NCBI RefSeq assembly: GCF_035582795.1
Contig: NC_134371.1
Span: 45,921,001 to 45,985,000 of the forward strand
From: Mycteria americana
Lineage: Eukaryota > Chordata > Aves > Ciconiiformes > Ciconiidae
Reading direction: 5' to 3'
DNA: 64,000 nt
The notes beneath the pieces were generated by a model. It was not told the DNA's origin. It saw only the letters and a program-made list of their open reading frames with translations, and made no database searches. The translations under genes were made by a program, and so were the position numbers. Positions 26,071-38,663 of the stretch are shown in pieces; within the stretch, counting starts at the first letter, position 1, and each line of letters opens with the position of its first letter.

Positions 26071-27706
26071 TGTGAATTAAAGCCTCCGCAATTATCCTGT
26101 ATAGCCTTTCCGATTACATGAGTACCTTTTCAGATATAAAGTTTATGTCACATCTGTGGTCGTAACTATCATACTGAAGGATGGCTGCTGGCAAGACCTT
26201 CCCATGTTCCGTCGCACAAGACTCATGGGCAATACCAGGGGGGAGGCTACAACTCCCTTGTACTTCCCCCAATAAATCCATGCCAGGCCTATATTTAGAA
26301 TGGGACTGTTCAGAATAAAAATCCTGAGCCTTCTCACCAGGCTTGATTAAAATATACGTAATACCTGGCCATTGCTTTTACAGAACAATATTAATTATTT
26401 ATACTGCTGTTTCACTCGATGCTAAATCAAAGCTGGAGCACCTGAAAATGGTAAGTCTTGCTGTGGAGACAATTCTGTCACTCACAGTCTTCAAGGAACA
26501 TTTGTGAAACTATAGGAGTTCTGTCTGATATGCTTAAATACAGTCAACATTTTAAAATGCTGTAAATTATTTTAAGCAGCATAAATGATTTTTCCTTTAA
26601 CGAAGGCCCTATACTTTCCTCGAAGCTTCTGCATTCTGCAAGATCACATCTTAGATGACTCCAGAAGGCTCTGGGTAAGTTTTTACATCGACAAAGCCTA
26701 CAAACACAAATGTGGTCTAAATACTAAAAAATAGTTATGTTAGTGAACATAAAGAATGCCGGTTTTAATGGATATGTTGTTCAAAGCTCAGCTTCTGCCT
26801 TGTCAGCCTCATCTGCTGGAAGAATCGTTTCCATCCTTTTACCAGAAGGGGGGTCACGGTAAGGATGAAGTGCTTTGGCCGTAGCTTTGGCCGCACAGTG
26901 TCAGGTGGAGCGTGAGGATGTGCTCTGGGGTCCACTCCAGCAGCTGGAAAGAGCTCGCAAGGCTCAGTCGTAGCCCTTCCTGCCCTGAGACGCCCTTCTC
27001 TGTGTTCCCTGCACTGTACGCTTCGGAGGCGGTGAGGGCTCGGCGATGGCAGCTCTCTGCCACCCAGGGACGCCCTGCTGGGGGTAAAGCTGGGGTGCGA
27101 TCCTTTGCTGGCAGTCAATCTAACATGGGTACAACAAAGGAGGAAATGTCGACCTTCATACCTTTCACTGTGACAGCATTTGACCTCTTCTTTCTGTCTA
27201 CTCTGAGACACGTCTTGGGGGCTCTTTCACAGCTGAGAGAATTAATACCTTAGTGCTGCTGAGCTTTTAAACCTGAAGGCACAGATATTTGTGTCTTTTA
27301 TTCCCCGTGGCCTCGCTGTTCGTACTGGTCTGTAGCGTACGTGCTGAAATGTTAATAGCTGTCGTGATGTAGGAAGACCCCAAGCTGCGGGACAAGGAGG
27401 TGCCCGGTAGAGGATTCTCATGTCCTCCTGTGTCAGCTTATCCTGGTCACCACAGCCTGCCTTTATCCAAATTGCTCCTGCTTGTCGTTTTGACATCTGA
27501 GAAAGGAACGGGCCAGAACTGAGCTCAACATTTTGTTGAGATATTATCCCTATTTTGCACTTGTTAATTGCCCATTAGAGCTGGGTGATCCGCCAGAAAA
27601 TAGGTTACAGAGACTGGAAGCATAAGTGATTTTATCTTGAATTTAGCAAAAGCTTTCAGCCAGAGACAGAAGGCAGAATTAGGGTACTTGGAAAATATTT
27701 TAGTGT

Positions 27707-27738
27707 TTTCTAAACACTAAACACTTTCTAAACACTTT
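27707..27738. repeat. Short CTAAACACT tandem repeat beside CR1
   Basis: TTCTAAACACTAAACACTTT is followed by CTAAACACTTT directly upstream of the CR1 5' breakpoint. It may be local slippage at the insertion point. CR1 elements usually lack clear target duplications. Confidence 0.6.
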
Positions 27739-28252
27739 CCCCCTGTACTCGGCACTGGTGAGGCTGCACCTCGAATACTGTGTTCAGTTTTGGGCCCCTC
27801 ACTACAAGAGAGACATTGAGGTGCTGGAGCGTGTCCAGAGAAGGGCAACGAAGCTGGTGAAGGGTCTGGAGCACAGGTCCTAGGAGTAATGGCCGAGGGA
27901 ACTGGGGTTGTTTAGCCTGGAGAAAAGGAGGCCCAGGGGAGACCTTATTGCTCTCTACAACTACCTGAAAGGAGGTTGTAGAGAGGTGGGGGTCGGTCTC
28001 TTCTCCCCAGTAACTAGCGATACTAGAGAGGAAATGGCCTCAAGTTGCACCAGGGGAGGTTTAGACTGGATATTAGGAAAAATGTTTCACCAAAAGGGTT
28101 GTCAGGCATTGGAACAGGCTGCCCAGGGAAGTGGTTGAGTCACCATCCCTGGAGGTATTTAAAAGACAATTGGATGAGGTGCTTAGGGACATGGTGTAGT
28201 GGTGCACTTGATCTTAAAGGTCTTTTCCAACCTAAACGATTCTATGATTCTA
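27739..28252 (+). mobile_element. CR1 LINE, 5'-truncated, 3' terminal fragment
   Basis: The fragment begins at CCCTGTACTCGGCACTGGTG and continues through the end of the CR1 reverse-transcriptase ORF and the 3'UTR. Recognisable words are TTTTGGGCCCCTCACTACA, GTGCTGGAGCGTGTCCAGAG, TTTAGCCTGGAGAA, GGAACAGGCTGCCCAGGG and TTCCAACCTAAACGATTCTA. It ends in the octamer-type terminus ATTCTATGATTCTA diagnostic of avian CR1. It is close to the consensus I remember but has a gap of some 20-30 bases just before GATCTTAAAGGTC, plus small indels. The reading frame is broken, so it cannot move by itself. It is the only clear CR1 in the window. Confidence 0.95.
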
Positions 28253-31200
28253 AACAGAACATTCAATTTCAAAAACACTGAAAATTCAACCCCCCCAAAT
28301 AATTTTTTTGTTTTGAAAGTGACTACTTTGTTGTAAAAAAACAACATATAAGGTGGGTTTTATGAAATCCAAAACTTAAAACTTGTTGAACAACATATTT
28401 GCTTGAACTCAAAATGGCATTTTGGATAGTTTTTCCTGCTCTTCTGATAGTAATAATACTTTGCATCGAATGAGAATGCTTTGGGTCTTTGCCTTGATCC
28501 CAACTTTTTGGTAGTTCAGCCACTAGTCCAAAAACTATGGCTTGTGCATCTTAGCTCTTAGTCCAGTTCTAAGTTCATTTATTGTATGCGTCTAGGTGGG
28601 ATTATTCCCATCTTTTTCCCCTAATGGTTGCCTTGCTGATGAGCTTTTTTGCTCAGAGCAGTAAAATACGCCTCTATTGCTTGTACCAAATTGTTTCTAT
28701 ATGGTGGCTGGCAAGCGAGCTTTAGGCTCCTTCCCCTGCTCGTGTTGTAGGAGCTTGGAGATGATACCTGCCAAGAGCCGGGTGAGCGGGAGAAGGGCTA
28801 CGTGGTTCCCTCCTGCCATCCGCAGGAGGACTGGGACATACAGCGTGTCTGTAGCGTGACATAGGCACCATCTTCTCCATGGGGATTCGCTCACACTCAG
28901 AGCTGGCTATAGGCCGATATTGCTCATAGAAACACTCGGAAAGCTATCAAAGCCTAGAAAGGTCATGTGGACATGGTACCTGTATTCCTCTGTACAACCC
29001 AGAGGAGTGTAAGAGGATATTCACCTCTCACTGTTTAGACCGTAGCGTGCATTTTAAAATTGTGCTTCAGATCACCATTCCCACGATTCCCGCTGGCATC
29101 GTGATAGCAAGTGAAATGGTCTGGTGCTGCCAGAGGCAGAAGGACAGGGTGTAGAGAAAACACAATGGCTTTTTACAAAACACTCTCCTGATTTCCCACC
29201 CACCTAACATCAGAAAATGCTTTTCTGATTCAAATACATATTTAATATTCTATACTAAAAAATTCTCCCTGCTCTGTTAAGCCAGTGTCAAATCTCAATG
29301 GAGGCAGGCTTTATGCTGCTTTTTAAGAGTCCGCACAGCTGCACTTAGAAATGACACCATTTTTCATGAGAGTAGGTGCTGTCAGCAGGATCCTCAGAAA
29401 TTGTGGGCTGAACAGATTGCTTTATTTTCAGCTTAGTAAAACTCTTGCTATAACTAATAAATCGGGTTTTGTGGATTTTCAGAGGAGCAAAGTGACCCCA
29501 GTTACCTTTCTTAGCAAGCTGTTCCTTTGCCTTAGGGAAGTAGGACAAGTATTTGGCAGGGGCAGCTACAGAGCTGCCTGGGGGCTCCAGGTCAGAGCTG
29601 GAGCTGAGGAGCTGTGCGCTGTTGCAGCAGTGCCTGAGGCGAGACGAAAATTTGATTAAAAGGAATTTTCAGACACAGGCTTTTGTCCTGCAGATTTCTA
29701 GGTATGAGAAGGAGGGTGGGAGGGAAGTGAGCCTTATGACAGATGGCATGGCTGTGGTGTTCAGGTACCCCCTCGCTTTCTGGGACAAAGAGTGGCTTTT
29801 TCTTGTGTGTTTTTCAATCTCACGTGAAGGCAAAGTCCTCCTTTGGCTGCCTCAGCACCAACCATGGGTAATACGTAATAATAGCAAATTTAGCAAGTAT
29901 GCAATCGGTAGTCAGCATGACACAGCGAGTCTTGCATCCTAGTTGCCATAGGTATTGCAAAACTGTATTTAAAATGGCCATTGGAAAGCGCAGAGTTTCC
30001 AAAATGTTTTCTCACTTTTTCTGCTTTGATCCCTGACTACCGCCGGAAAGAGGAATGTGTAAAGATGCCTTCGGCATGTTTTGTCTTTGTTTCCCAGCTG
30101 TAGCGCCCGAAAGCGTGAGCATGGTGAGTGCTGCCTTACTGTTTTCCTCACATGAGGAATGGCTGGGGCCGTGGTAATCTTTCTCTCACTCTGTCCAAAA
30201 CCAACTGCTCTCCTTTCGCAGGCACACGCTATTCAGCCGATTATCCGCAGCCGGTCATCCAGCTTTCCCCGGTTACTGGTATGTTTTGAACAAACACAGA
30301 TGAGGGGAAGTATGAGACACCACGTTAAAATGCTTCCTGCCCAGTCCCTCAAAGAAAGGTCCTTGTACAAATGCTTGACATACAGATCATATTCGACCTT
30401 TGATCATCTGTCATTTTGTTGTAAGAAAGCATGCCATCATTTGCCACCGTTTAAAATAGACCCAAAGGAAGTCAGGGCTTAATCTTAACCTCAAACACAT
30501 TGAGCCCTGTATTTCCTATTCGGCCATACACCGTGCTATCTGGTTTCCTACACCTCAGGCCTGCTAAGTTTAGTTCCTCCCAGCCAGCTGCTAAGAAGGA
30601 AGGGAAACCGTGTTCACTGTGGATAAAGCATTCGCTGTCCGCAGCTCTCCCAGCCTCTACATACTAAGTGGTAGACAACAACACAGTTTTGAGGTTTCTC
30701 AGTTTTTAAAAAGAATATATATACTGAATTCTTTTCCCTCTTACTCTTCATTTGTCCTGTGGGTTCATACATTTAAATCTTTCATGCCATGCTTTCTTGG
30801 GCTTCTTTAGGAAGGACATTATTACTCGCATGCTTAGGCATAATCATGTAGCACTTATGAATATCATGTGGCTAGACCATTGCTAAACTCAACATTGGAG
30901 TGTTATGCATTAATTAATATTATATCAAATCTAGTGCAGTCACGCAGGTCTTTAATCTTAGAAAGTAAATGAACGAGTAGGAATATATAATGTACCATAC
31001 AGGAATTGAGATTGCCTCACCAGAAATCTTTATTTATCATAGAAAGTAGCTGCATAAAATAGCTGCGATAAAACTGACCTATTTTCCCTTTATATCAGTA
31101 TGATTCCTTGTCCATTTAGTTCAGGCAAACAGATTTTTATCACGGAGGAACTGGCTGATTTATTTTTCGGAGGTAGTCTCGGGCCCTGCTATGAAAGCCA

Positions 31201-31668
31201 CAGACCTCTTTCAGTAGCGTGTCTTCTGGGGACCTTAAATATTTATTAACACAATTGCTTTACCCCCCTAATTTTTAGTAGAATTATGATAATTTTGACA
31301 TAAGTGTACCCACTGGGTTATTGGGCCATGTCTGGCAGCCACATGCCACAACGTGCAGGCGGTTCAGCATCCACGAGCTGGCCGTTCGGGGAGGATTTGG
31401 CGAGTCTGTACCCCAGCCGTACAGTGATCTATTTTCCTAGTGATAGCAGAGCGCTTCCTGGCAGAATTTTGGTTTTGGATGATTTACAAAGCAAAAATCT
31501 TAGTAACATTAATACCTCTGTGAAACCTATGGGACTGGGAAAGTCCATCTTTGTCCCACCTGATTCTACTAAACATTGGTTAAATTCCTCCTCCCGTTGT
31601 GTTCACACATCTCCACCATTTCAAATCATGGAAAGAAAAAATCCTTCTGATGGAAAGGATTTACAACA

Positions 31669-31728
31669 CCATTACAAGAGGCAGAAGAGCCTGAAACGCC
31701 GTTACAAGAGGCAGAAGGGGCTGAAGAC
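31669..31728 (+). repeat. 30-bp tandem duplication inside an open frame
   Basis: Two 30-bp units (31669-31698 and 31699-31728) share ACAAGAGGCAGAAG and CTGAA. They read in frame as the basic peptides HYKRQKSLKR and RYKRQKGLKT within a 155-codon ATG frame (31304-31771). No known protein is recognised. The multiple-of-three period keeps the frame open but is not proof of coding. Confidence 0.7.
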
Positions 31729-32169
31729 CTTCTTTCGGTGTTTGTATAGAGGTGCTGTTTTCCTTTCCTAGAGTTGCATACAGTTTTAGCTGAGTTGTTC
31801 TGATGTTTCCATAACATTATATCCTTCCACCCCTGCTTGGTCCTTGCTTTTGAATGGCAGCACTCATAAATTCAGTTTTGAATTTGGTATCAGGATCCAC
31901 TTCTCTTCTCTTAGCAGTAGGGTGAATAAAAACATCTAGTTGAACCTAAAATACGATAGACTTCTGTAAAATATTGATGTATGTCAAGAAAAGAAAGGTT
32001 AACTTAATCAAACTTAAAACAGGGTAGGAAACACTATCCTGCATTTTTATTTTAATACATGGATGTATCTCATTCCTCCCCACCGTCCCCCCACATAATT
32101 ACCTAATTCTCTCATTTTACCCATTTTAAAATGGGATAATTCATAAGGTTCAACAGTCCCATTTTCTAT

Positions 32170-32480
32170 TAGAGGCAAATTGGGCCTGATGTCTATATAT
32201 GTTTTTAAAATGAAGCAATTAAATGTGTGAAGGAAAAAGCAAAAGATGAAGTTAGTACCGAGCATTGTCCTACAGATATGACAGAAAATGCACAGGATGG
32301 GGATGTAAAGCCAATGCTTAAGAGAAAATTGTCTGGAGCGTGTAATTGAATTCATGTAATCCAGTGGTGGAGACAGAAGAGCCTGACAGTACTGCTCAGA
32401 GATGGCTGAAAATATAAGATGAAAATATCTGCATGCTAATGGCTCCAGAAAACTACTATAACACATCTTTGGCCAGTCAG
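32170..32480. other. Candidate conserved non-coding element
   Basis: CpG-poor, repeat-free block containing ATGCTAAT (octamer-like, near 32436), TGTAATTGAATTCATG and several AATTA/GATA words. A 151-codon minus-strand frame crosses it but has no domain. Regulatory function is inferred from composition only. Confidence 0.2.
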
Positions 32481-35400
32481 GACTGGTTAATACCAAATTC
32501 AAAGCTGATTGTCCTTCTGAGCCACAGGAGACTTCTGTGATGAGGAAGCTCCTAAGACACTGAATAACCCTGGCAAGTAGTTGCCAAACTTATTGTGATA
32601 CCAAATGAGAGTGGGGATAGATCTGTCTGATTATTCTCGCAAGTGTTGGGATTCATAATCTGCTGTCTTTCCTTCAGCTGGTGTGTACATAGCTCAGCTC
32701 ACTGGTTTTAATGCAAAGTACAATAATACTCAGCCTAGTTAAGGATGGCTAAGTAGCCCAGATTAAGGAGCTTTAATAAATGTTTGCTCCAGGCCCAGCT
32801 GTGTTGGTAGCAGCATCTCAGTGATGCTTGCCAATTACTGTAGACTCAGAGAACTGTTTATTATCCTTGTATAATTCCAAAGGTAGGTTTGCAGTACTGT
32901 ACTGGAGGTTTGCAAAAACACCTTTGGTTTTTATTGGTAATCTTAACACTTTATCCGTATTTCACTTAATAGATTCAGGAACAGATGCCTCCATTCTTTG
33001 GAGAAACGATCAGCAGGAAAGCCCAAATCCCTCCGTTTGTCATGTGTTGAGCAAATGGTGCTGACACCAGGAAATGTGCAGCACTTGACGCGTGCGTTTT
33101 GTAAGTGCATGGATGCAGCTAGCAGGCATCGTGTGCAGTCAGCGCTTCAGAGTGCTGACAGCAGCCTGACAGATAGTCGTAGTGGACTGAAAAGAGGATA
33201 AACGACTATAAAAAGCACATAATTACATTTTTATGTGCATAAATATGTACATTAGTGAAGACTTCAAAAAATTACCATCTATCACAGACGAATGTATTAT
33301 TTAAGCAGCTTTTTGAGGTGTAAATAAATTTTCAACTATTTTAAGAATACAGTATTTTTTAGGATGATAGTTCAGACTTTGAAGGTACCCGTGGTGGGGC
33401 AGAGGAGCTGTGCAGGCTGACTGGCAAGTTATTGCTCTTGCAACTGCTATCCCTTTTGTAACAGGAGCCCAGCATGGTGTCCTCTGCCCACAGACAGAGG
33501 TGCAGTTTGGCAAACGGGAGCAGAAAGAGACCCCTGGACTGGGCCAGGAGTTATGTGCGTCCCTGGAGAGGTGGGGTGAGTTGAGAGAGTAAAGGAGGGA
33601 AGGGGCTGGTGATTCACAGCCATCTAAGGAGACAGACTGATGGCAGACGAAGTCTTGGAGGGAGATGCTAGGAATAGTCACGTAACATGGCAAGCTTAGC
33701 CTCATCCAGCTCAGGTGTGGATGCATAGACAGGATGTGCAGACCCTTTGCTGTCAGAACCAGGCTGCGTTTGCACAAATGCCGTGCTGCTCGGGTACTCC
33801 TGTAGTGAAAATACAGGTGGAGGCTGTAGGTCCCCAGCGCAGCGTGTCCTGCAGCCCGTGAGGCAGAGCAGCCTGGCCAGCCGGTGACCCGGGTGGTGGC
33901 AAAGCACCCAGTGCGGTTCCGAGGGGAGGCGAGCATGCAGCAAGCCGGTATAAATGTGGCTCTGGCTGAGAGGACAGATTTCCAAAACAGAATTTGAGAA
34001 AAATCTCTGTGTAGAAATCAGTTCCTTCAGGAGCTTTAGAACGCTGAACGTTGGGTTTACAGAGACATCAGCTCCTGCCTCTGCTCTTCTGCTCATGGCT
34101 CAACTCTCACTCTTCTTCCCAGGTCCTTCAGCCGTTCTCCACATTGCTCCACTATACGAGAAGAAAATCCCACGTCAAGATGCCTTAACCATCATCCCAC
34201 CGTCTACACCCTCCTTGGAAACTTGCCCTGGTTGTCTAACGCAGCCGCAGGCAGGCCGGAGCAAGCCGGGGCCTCTGCCCCACTGAGCTCTCTTCCAGTT
34301 TTGCCTCTTCCTGCGACATTTGTGTTTTGGTTGGTGTTTGCACCCTGCCTGCGGGCAGGAGCGAGCTGGGGCAGCAGCCAGCTCACCGCCATGGGTGGCA
34401 CGAGGATTCGCCTGCAGGACTCTGGTGCTCGAGGGGGTCCTCACAGAGATCGCAGAGTGACCCTCAGAGCTGAAAAGACCATGGTAAAAGGTTTTTGGGA
34501 TCTCCGAAGGGAGTCGTGCGGAACGTTTATGTGTGTACAGCATCTAGCTATCCATTAGGAAAAAACCATGAATGAACTTTGATGGCGGGGCAATCTTCCC
34601 GACATTACACCGATGAGTTACTGTGCACATTGCATGACACCCGTGCAGAGCCTTGAGCAACCGATGACTAAGTATCATCTGATTGTCTGTTATTAAAAAG
34701 TAGGTGAATGTGTGTGTTTCACTAAGGAAGGAAATGATGAAATTGGGGCGACATGCTTGGAAAGAACTCCGTTTCAAAACCCCTTTTTCCTTTTCAAGGC
34801 AAAGGAGTTCCTGCTAACAACTTCAAGCGGGGCTGGAAAAAGCCAAAATGATAAGAAAGCAGTCTTTTGCTCTGAAGTCTTTTGGAGTTATGATAGTGAG
34901 ATAGGGATAGAAATTTTATTGTGCATGTTTCCAGTGTAAAGCTATGGAGCGGGCAGACGATTTCCTGCTGCCATTAATAAGAATTGGGTAACTCTTTGAA
35001 CTCAGACACGTGCCCGGTTGTGCTCTGAATTTAGAAATCAAGCATTGCTCCCAGCAATGACTTTTTAAAAAATTGACTTTCTTAATGTAAATCATCTTCT
35101 AAGGTGACCTCGGGTGAGGCAAATCAATACAGGACTGCTGAAAGCAGCACTCGCTCTCAGCAGAAATACTGATGCCAGAGCCAGGCAGCCCCAGCCAGCC
35201 CCAGCCCCATGGCAGCCCTGCCCGCACCCGACCCCAGCCGCTCATCCTGGCCCTGGGGGGCTGCTGGCCCCTGGCACCCTCACGTGCAAGTAGGTAACGT
35301 GGAAGGTGATTTGAACCCACGAGGTCCTTTGCTCGTACCAAAGCAGCAGGCTCTCAGGGAGACGCTGCAGATCTTCATCTTGCCGGGCTGTTTTGTGAGA

Positions 35401-36329
35401 CAGGCTCACTGGGACCCCCTCTGCAGGAATAATGGTCTTTGATCAGTCTGTAGCATCGCTGGGATCCAGGGGGTTGCAGGCTGAGCAGTCTGGCTCAGGT
35501 GGTGTGTTGAGCACGATGCATGGCCATCGCTCACTAAAGGTTATTGCTCTCTGTTATTTTAAATATGCGCAGGGAGAAGAGAAGCTTTTGCTACTTTAAT
35601 GCTATCGTGATCATATATGCAGGCTTAACTTCTTTATGACTTTAAATATTCCTGTGAAAAGCACAGGAAATAACAGAAATGCAAAATAAGCTCAAGAAAC
35701 TCGATAGCCCATGCATCACTGTAATTTCCATTATTTCCTGGGTTTGACTAGCTCAGAAATACTGCAGGAAGTGCCTTTTCTTGTGGTATTTTTGCTTCCT
35801 CCCCCAGCAGAGTGGAAGCATTACACAACGGCACGTGAAAATGAGAGAGGGACCCGCGCCGCCGGTGGGCCGGGTCATGGGAGTGCTGGATTTCTGCTTT
35901 CCATGGCCGTTCCCGGCTCGGCAGCGGAGGGGCGAGGGCCGAGGGCTGGTATGGCGGCACTCGCCAGCTCTCAGAATGCCTGGTCCCCTTTGGGGAGGGT
36001 GGCAGGGGAGCGGGAGGGTGGGCTGTGGGCAGGCACGGGGCTGGCAGGAGGGCACTGGCATCACTTCTTCTCTCTCCTCGTTACTCGATGCCTGCAGAGA
36101 AGCTGATCAACCTTCAGGTCTCACTTGGCAGCTTTAGGCCAATTTTTACTGTCTCTGAATAAATCTGTCCAACACCCACATACAGCTTAATAAACACCCA
36201 GGAGGTTTAGCCAATTCCTTGGGTATACTTTATCATTTTGAGACATTTTGAGATCTCATTTAGAGATGTGAAATGCCCGCGACCTTCCTCCATCTAGGCT
36301 GCACGCTGACCAGTCAACATTCAGTCTGG

Positions 36330-36760
36330 TGAGCCAGAGCATATGCATTAAATCCTGCATTAAAGCTCTGCTGATAACATTATGCTTATTAAATAATACA
36401 AACATTTTTCCTGTTTGCCAAACAGTGGGGATCCCTAGTGCACGCTGGGGAGGCATGAACTATAAAAGCCTCTATTCTTTTTTAATTAGGCCATATCTAA
36501 TTAAAATGATTGCCTGCCATTACTAGCATTTATAAAGTATTTTCCAACTCAGCATGACTCATGGGGCTGTATGGAGACAGACTGCACTGCAATCTATTTG
36601 GGATGTGTTTGCCTGTGCTGTGCAATTGTCCTTCATCATTACAGGCAGGCAGTGTTTGTCTGAATTATTATTTAGCATTTACTGCCAGCCGTCCAGGCCT
36701 CTACGGTTCCTCTTATAAATTAACTGGTTAGCCTGTTTTGCATACATATGAAACCTGGGT
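36330..36760. other. Candidate conserved non-coding element or enhancer
   Basis: AT-rich block with homeodomain words (TTTTTAATTAGG and ATCTAATTAAAATG at about 36478-36508), GATAACATTATGC, an AP-1/MAF-like CATGACTCATG (near 36553) and few CpG. Repeats and long frames are absent. This density of ordered motifs is typical of developmental enhancers, but conservation could not be tested here. Confidence 0.3.
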
Positions 36761-37199
36761 TTGAGATACAGTTTGGGGTTCTGAACGGACAAATTAATGT
36801 GAAGGTAGAAGCAGGACTGTCCCTAGAAGTTGCTGACGGGGAGTTTAACAGCTCGAGATGCCAGGCTAGGTCGGTAGTCAGCTGTTGCAATCAACGTGGA
36901 AACACTTGCAGTCTTTCTGTTAATCTGGGTGGGAACGGGAACCATTGCACGTGCTTCAAGCAGCCCGCTCAAACTCAGCCCATAAGGAGTGACTGTTTTG
37001 GAGGGAAGCAAAGACCCTGGCCATTAAATGGCGTAGGATGCCATAGGCAACCCCATTAAAGCCCAGGTTAGCCAGCAAAACCCGCTGGAGAGGAGCCAGG
37101 CGTTCCCTCTGAGGAGGGAGCGACCTAAAGCCAGCCTGCAGTGATGGGAAGAGGTAATGGGCTGTGGCGGGACGGGTTTTGCCTACATTTGCCTGAAGG

Positions 37200-37470
37200 A
37201 TAGAAGCGTGCCTGAAGAGAGCGTGGGGTGCGGCAGAGCGTGCCCCGGGGGGCAACGGGCCCCGGGAGGGAACGGGCCCGGCTGGTTTGCGCAGGGCAGG
37301 GGCGGTTTGCAGGCAGCGGCTCCCTGCCGGCTCCGCGGGCGAGGGACGGGGCCGCGTGGAGCGGGGGACGCTCGGCGCTCGGGCGAGCCCGCGGAGCTGC
37401 CCGTGGAGCTGGAAGCCGGGCAGGAGGGCCTGGAGAGGTCCTGCGGGTTTGGCGGGATCTTGGCTTGAAA
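37200..37470. promoter_or_regulatory. Second CpG island
   Basis: I count about 31 CpG between 37201 and 37465 by hand, in G-rich sequence of roughly 70% GC or more, with GGGGCGG and GGACGGGGCC boxes and no TATA box. Frames of up to about 100 codons or more in several phases on both strands reflect lack of stops. It lies about 20 kb upstream of VAV3. It may be an lncRNA promoter or an alternative start. Confidence 0.65.
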
Positions 37471-38324
37471 TGTGCAAGCAAAGGCGAGCGTGTGGAAACC
37501 CCAGCTTTTCAGGCTGACGGCTGAGTTCCCAGGCATGGAGGCCTGAGGTTTTGTAGGCTATAGGGTTTAGAGCAGCAGTTCAAAGGGGTGAGACATCCTG
37601 CTCTCGGGAGGTTTGTCCACGCTGGAAGGACGGTGTGGAGTGGAGCGGAGTAAGCCCCCGTGAGAGCCCGCGCTCCTGAGGGCGGGCAGGCAGCAAAGCA
37701 ATGCTTCTGCTGGGGATGTGCAGGGCTGCTGCCCTTCCCTCCCAGACCCCTGCTTCGTCCCCGCCGCGTAACCCTCCGGCTCGTGGCTCCCTCGGTGGTG
37801 TTACAGCACGCTGGGTACGAAAGGTGGCGGAGATGTGAGGGGTGAGAAGCAGGCGAGGACACGACAGCAGGATGCTGAGTGAGGAGATACAATGGCAGTG
37901 GCGGTCGGTGGTGGAGCAACGTACAGTAAAAGGCTCAGCTCTGCAAATTACAGCTTGTACGGGTGAGCTGAAGCTGTTGCTGGTGTCAGTGCAAGGTTTA
38001 CAATCGGATTTCAGCTCTTGTTCTCTTTTGCTTTCACAGGTAGTATTTTTGGTAAGTTTTTCTTCCAAGGGTTATTACAGTGCGTGAAACACAGGTATGA
38101 TGCTATTATTGTCCTTCCTTTAAGTCAGTACCTCCCAAGTGAGACATGACAAGACATGGTATTAGGTTCTTACCATATAAATTTAAGTTTTTAGTATAGA
38201 CTTGCCCATCTGAGATTATTGCAACTTTATTCTGAATGCTGTACCTAGAACAAAGTAAGATGTAATACCTGCTCTGTGAGCTTTATTTAAAAGGCAGAGC
38301 CTTTAAAAAAAAAAAAGGTAATAT

Positions 38325-38450
38325 TTTCAGCTTTATTTTATAGGTGAGGAACTGGGACACAGAGAATCAAATTACTCCCATGTCATGCAGAGTAGGAATT
38401 AACATGTGTCTTGAATTTCCAGTTTCATCTTAACCACAAAACCAAATCTT
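38325..38450 (+). repeat. MIR-like ancient SINE relic
   Basis: TTTATTTTATAGGTGAGGAA, CTGGGACACAGAGAATCAAA, then CATGTCATGCAGAGTAGGAA and TCTTGAATTTCCAG follow the MIR order (CATTTTACAGATGAGGAAAC, TGAGGCACAGAG, GGTCACACAGCTAGTAAG, GGGATTCGAACCCAG). Confidence 0.55.
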
Positions 38451-38663
38451 CTCTCTGAGTAGGAACAGTTTGTTCTGGATTTTAAAACATTTCTTAAATG
38501 GAGTGCTAAAATAATTTAAAACTTTTGCTGTGTTATGGTTGCTCCCTAGATGCTTGGACAACTAGCTTTATGGCCGCAGCCTTTTCTTCTCCAGCTGTGG
38601 ATCGAAAATACACATTTTCTTACCTCGTGCAAGACAGTCTTTGCTATGAGTACTTCTTTTCTT

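Larger units (their letters stand above)
13590..27738. other. Intergenic: no gene recognised
   Basis: Long AT-rich stretch. Open frames up to about 148 codons occur on both strands without recognisable domains, conserved splice context or codon bias. Separately listed contents are MIR/L3-like relics (18.84, 20.31, 20.77 and 25.84 kb), an A/C-rich low-complexity tract (19.25 kb) and an AT-rich block that looks like a conserved non-coding element (21.17-21.68 kb). A perfect 10-bp inverted repeat with a 2-nt spacer lies at 15503-15524. Confidence 0.6.
28253..37199. other. Intergenic: no gene recognised
   Basis: Mixed-composition sequence. The longest frame (211 codons, minus strand, 33301-33936) has no domain, signal or low-divergence features and is taken as chance. 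A 155-codon frame at 31304-31771 contains a 30-bp tandem duplication (listed separately). Moderately GC-rich patches with scattered CpG lie at about 34.2-34.45 kb and 35.85-35.98 kb. AT-rich candidate regulatory blocks lie at 32.17-32.48 and 36.33-36.76 kb. Confidence 0.6.

Noticed and set aside
32085-32150. CATTTTACCCATTTTAAAATGGG, possibly a minus-oriented MIR core.
   Set aside because: The similarity rests on a short palindromic AT-rich segment and does not continue through the rest of a MIR.
33301-33936. Longest intergenic minus-strand frame, 211 codons.
   Set aside because: No domain, repeat, signal or splice context. Composition (many Cys, Ser, Pro and His scattered) fits random translation of moderately GC-rich DNA.
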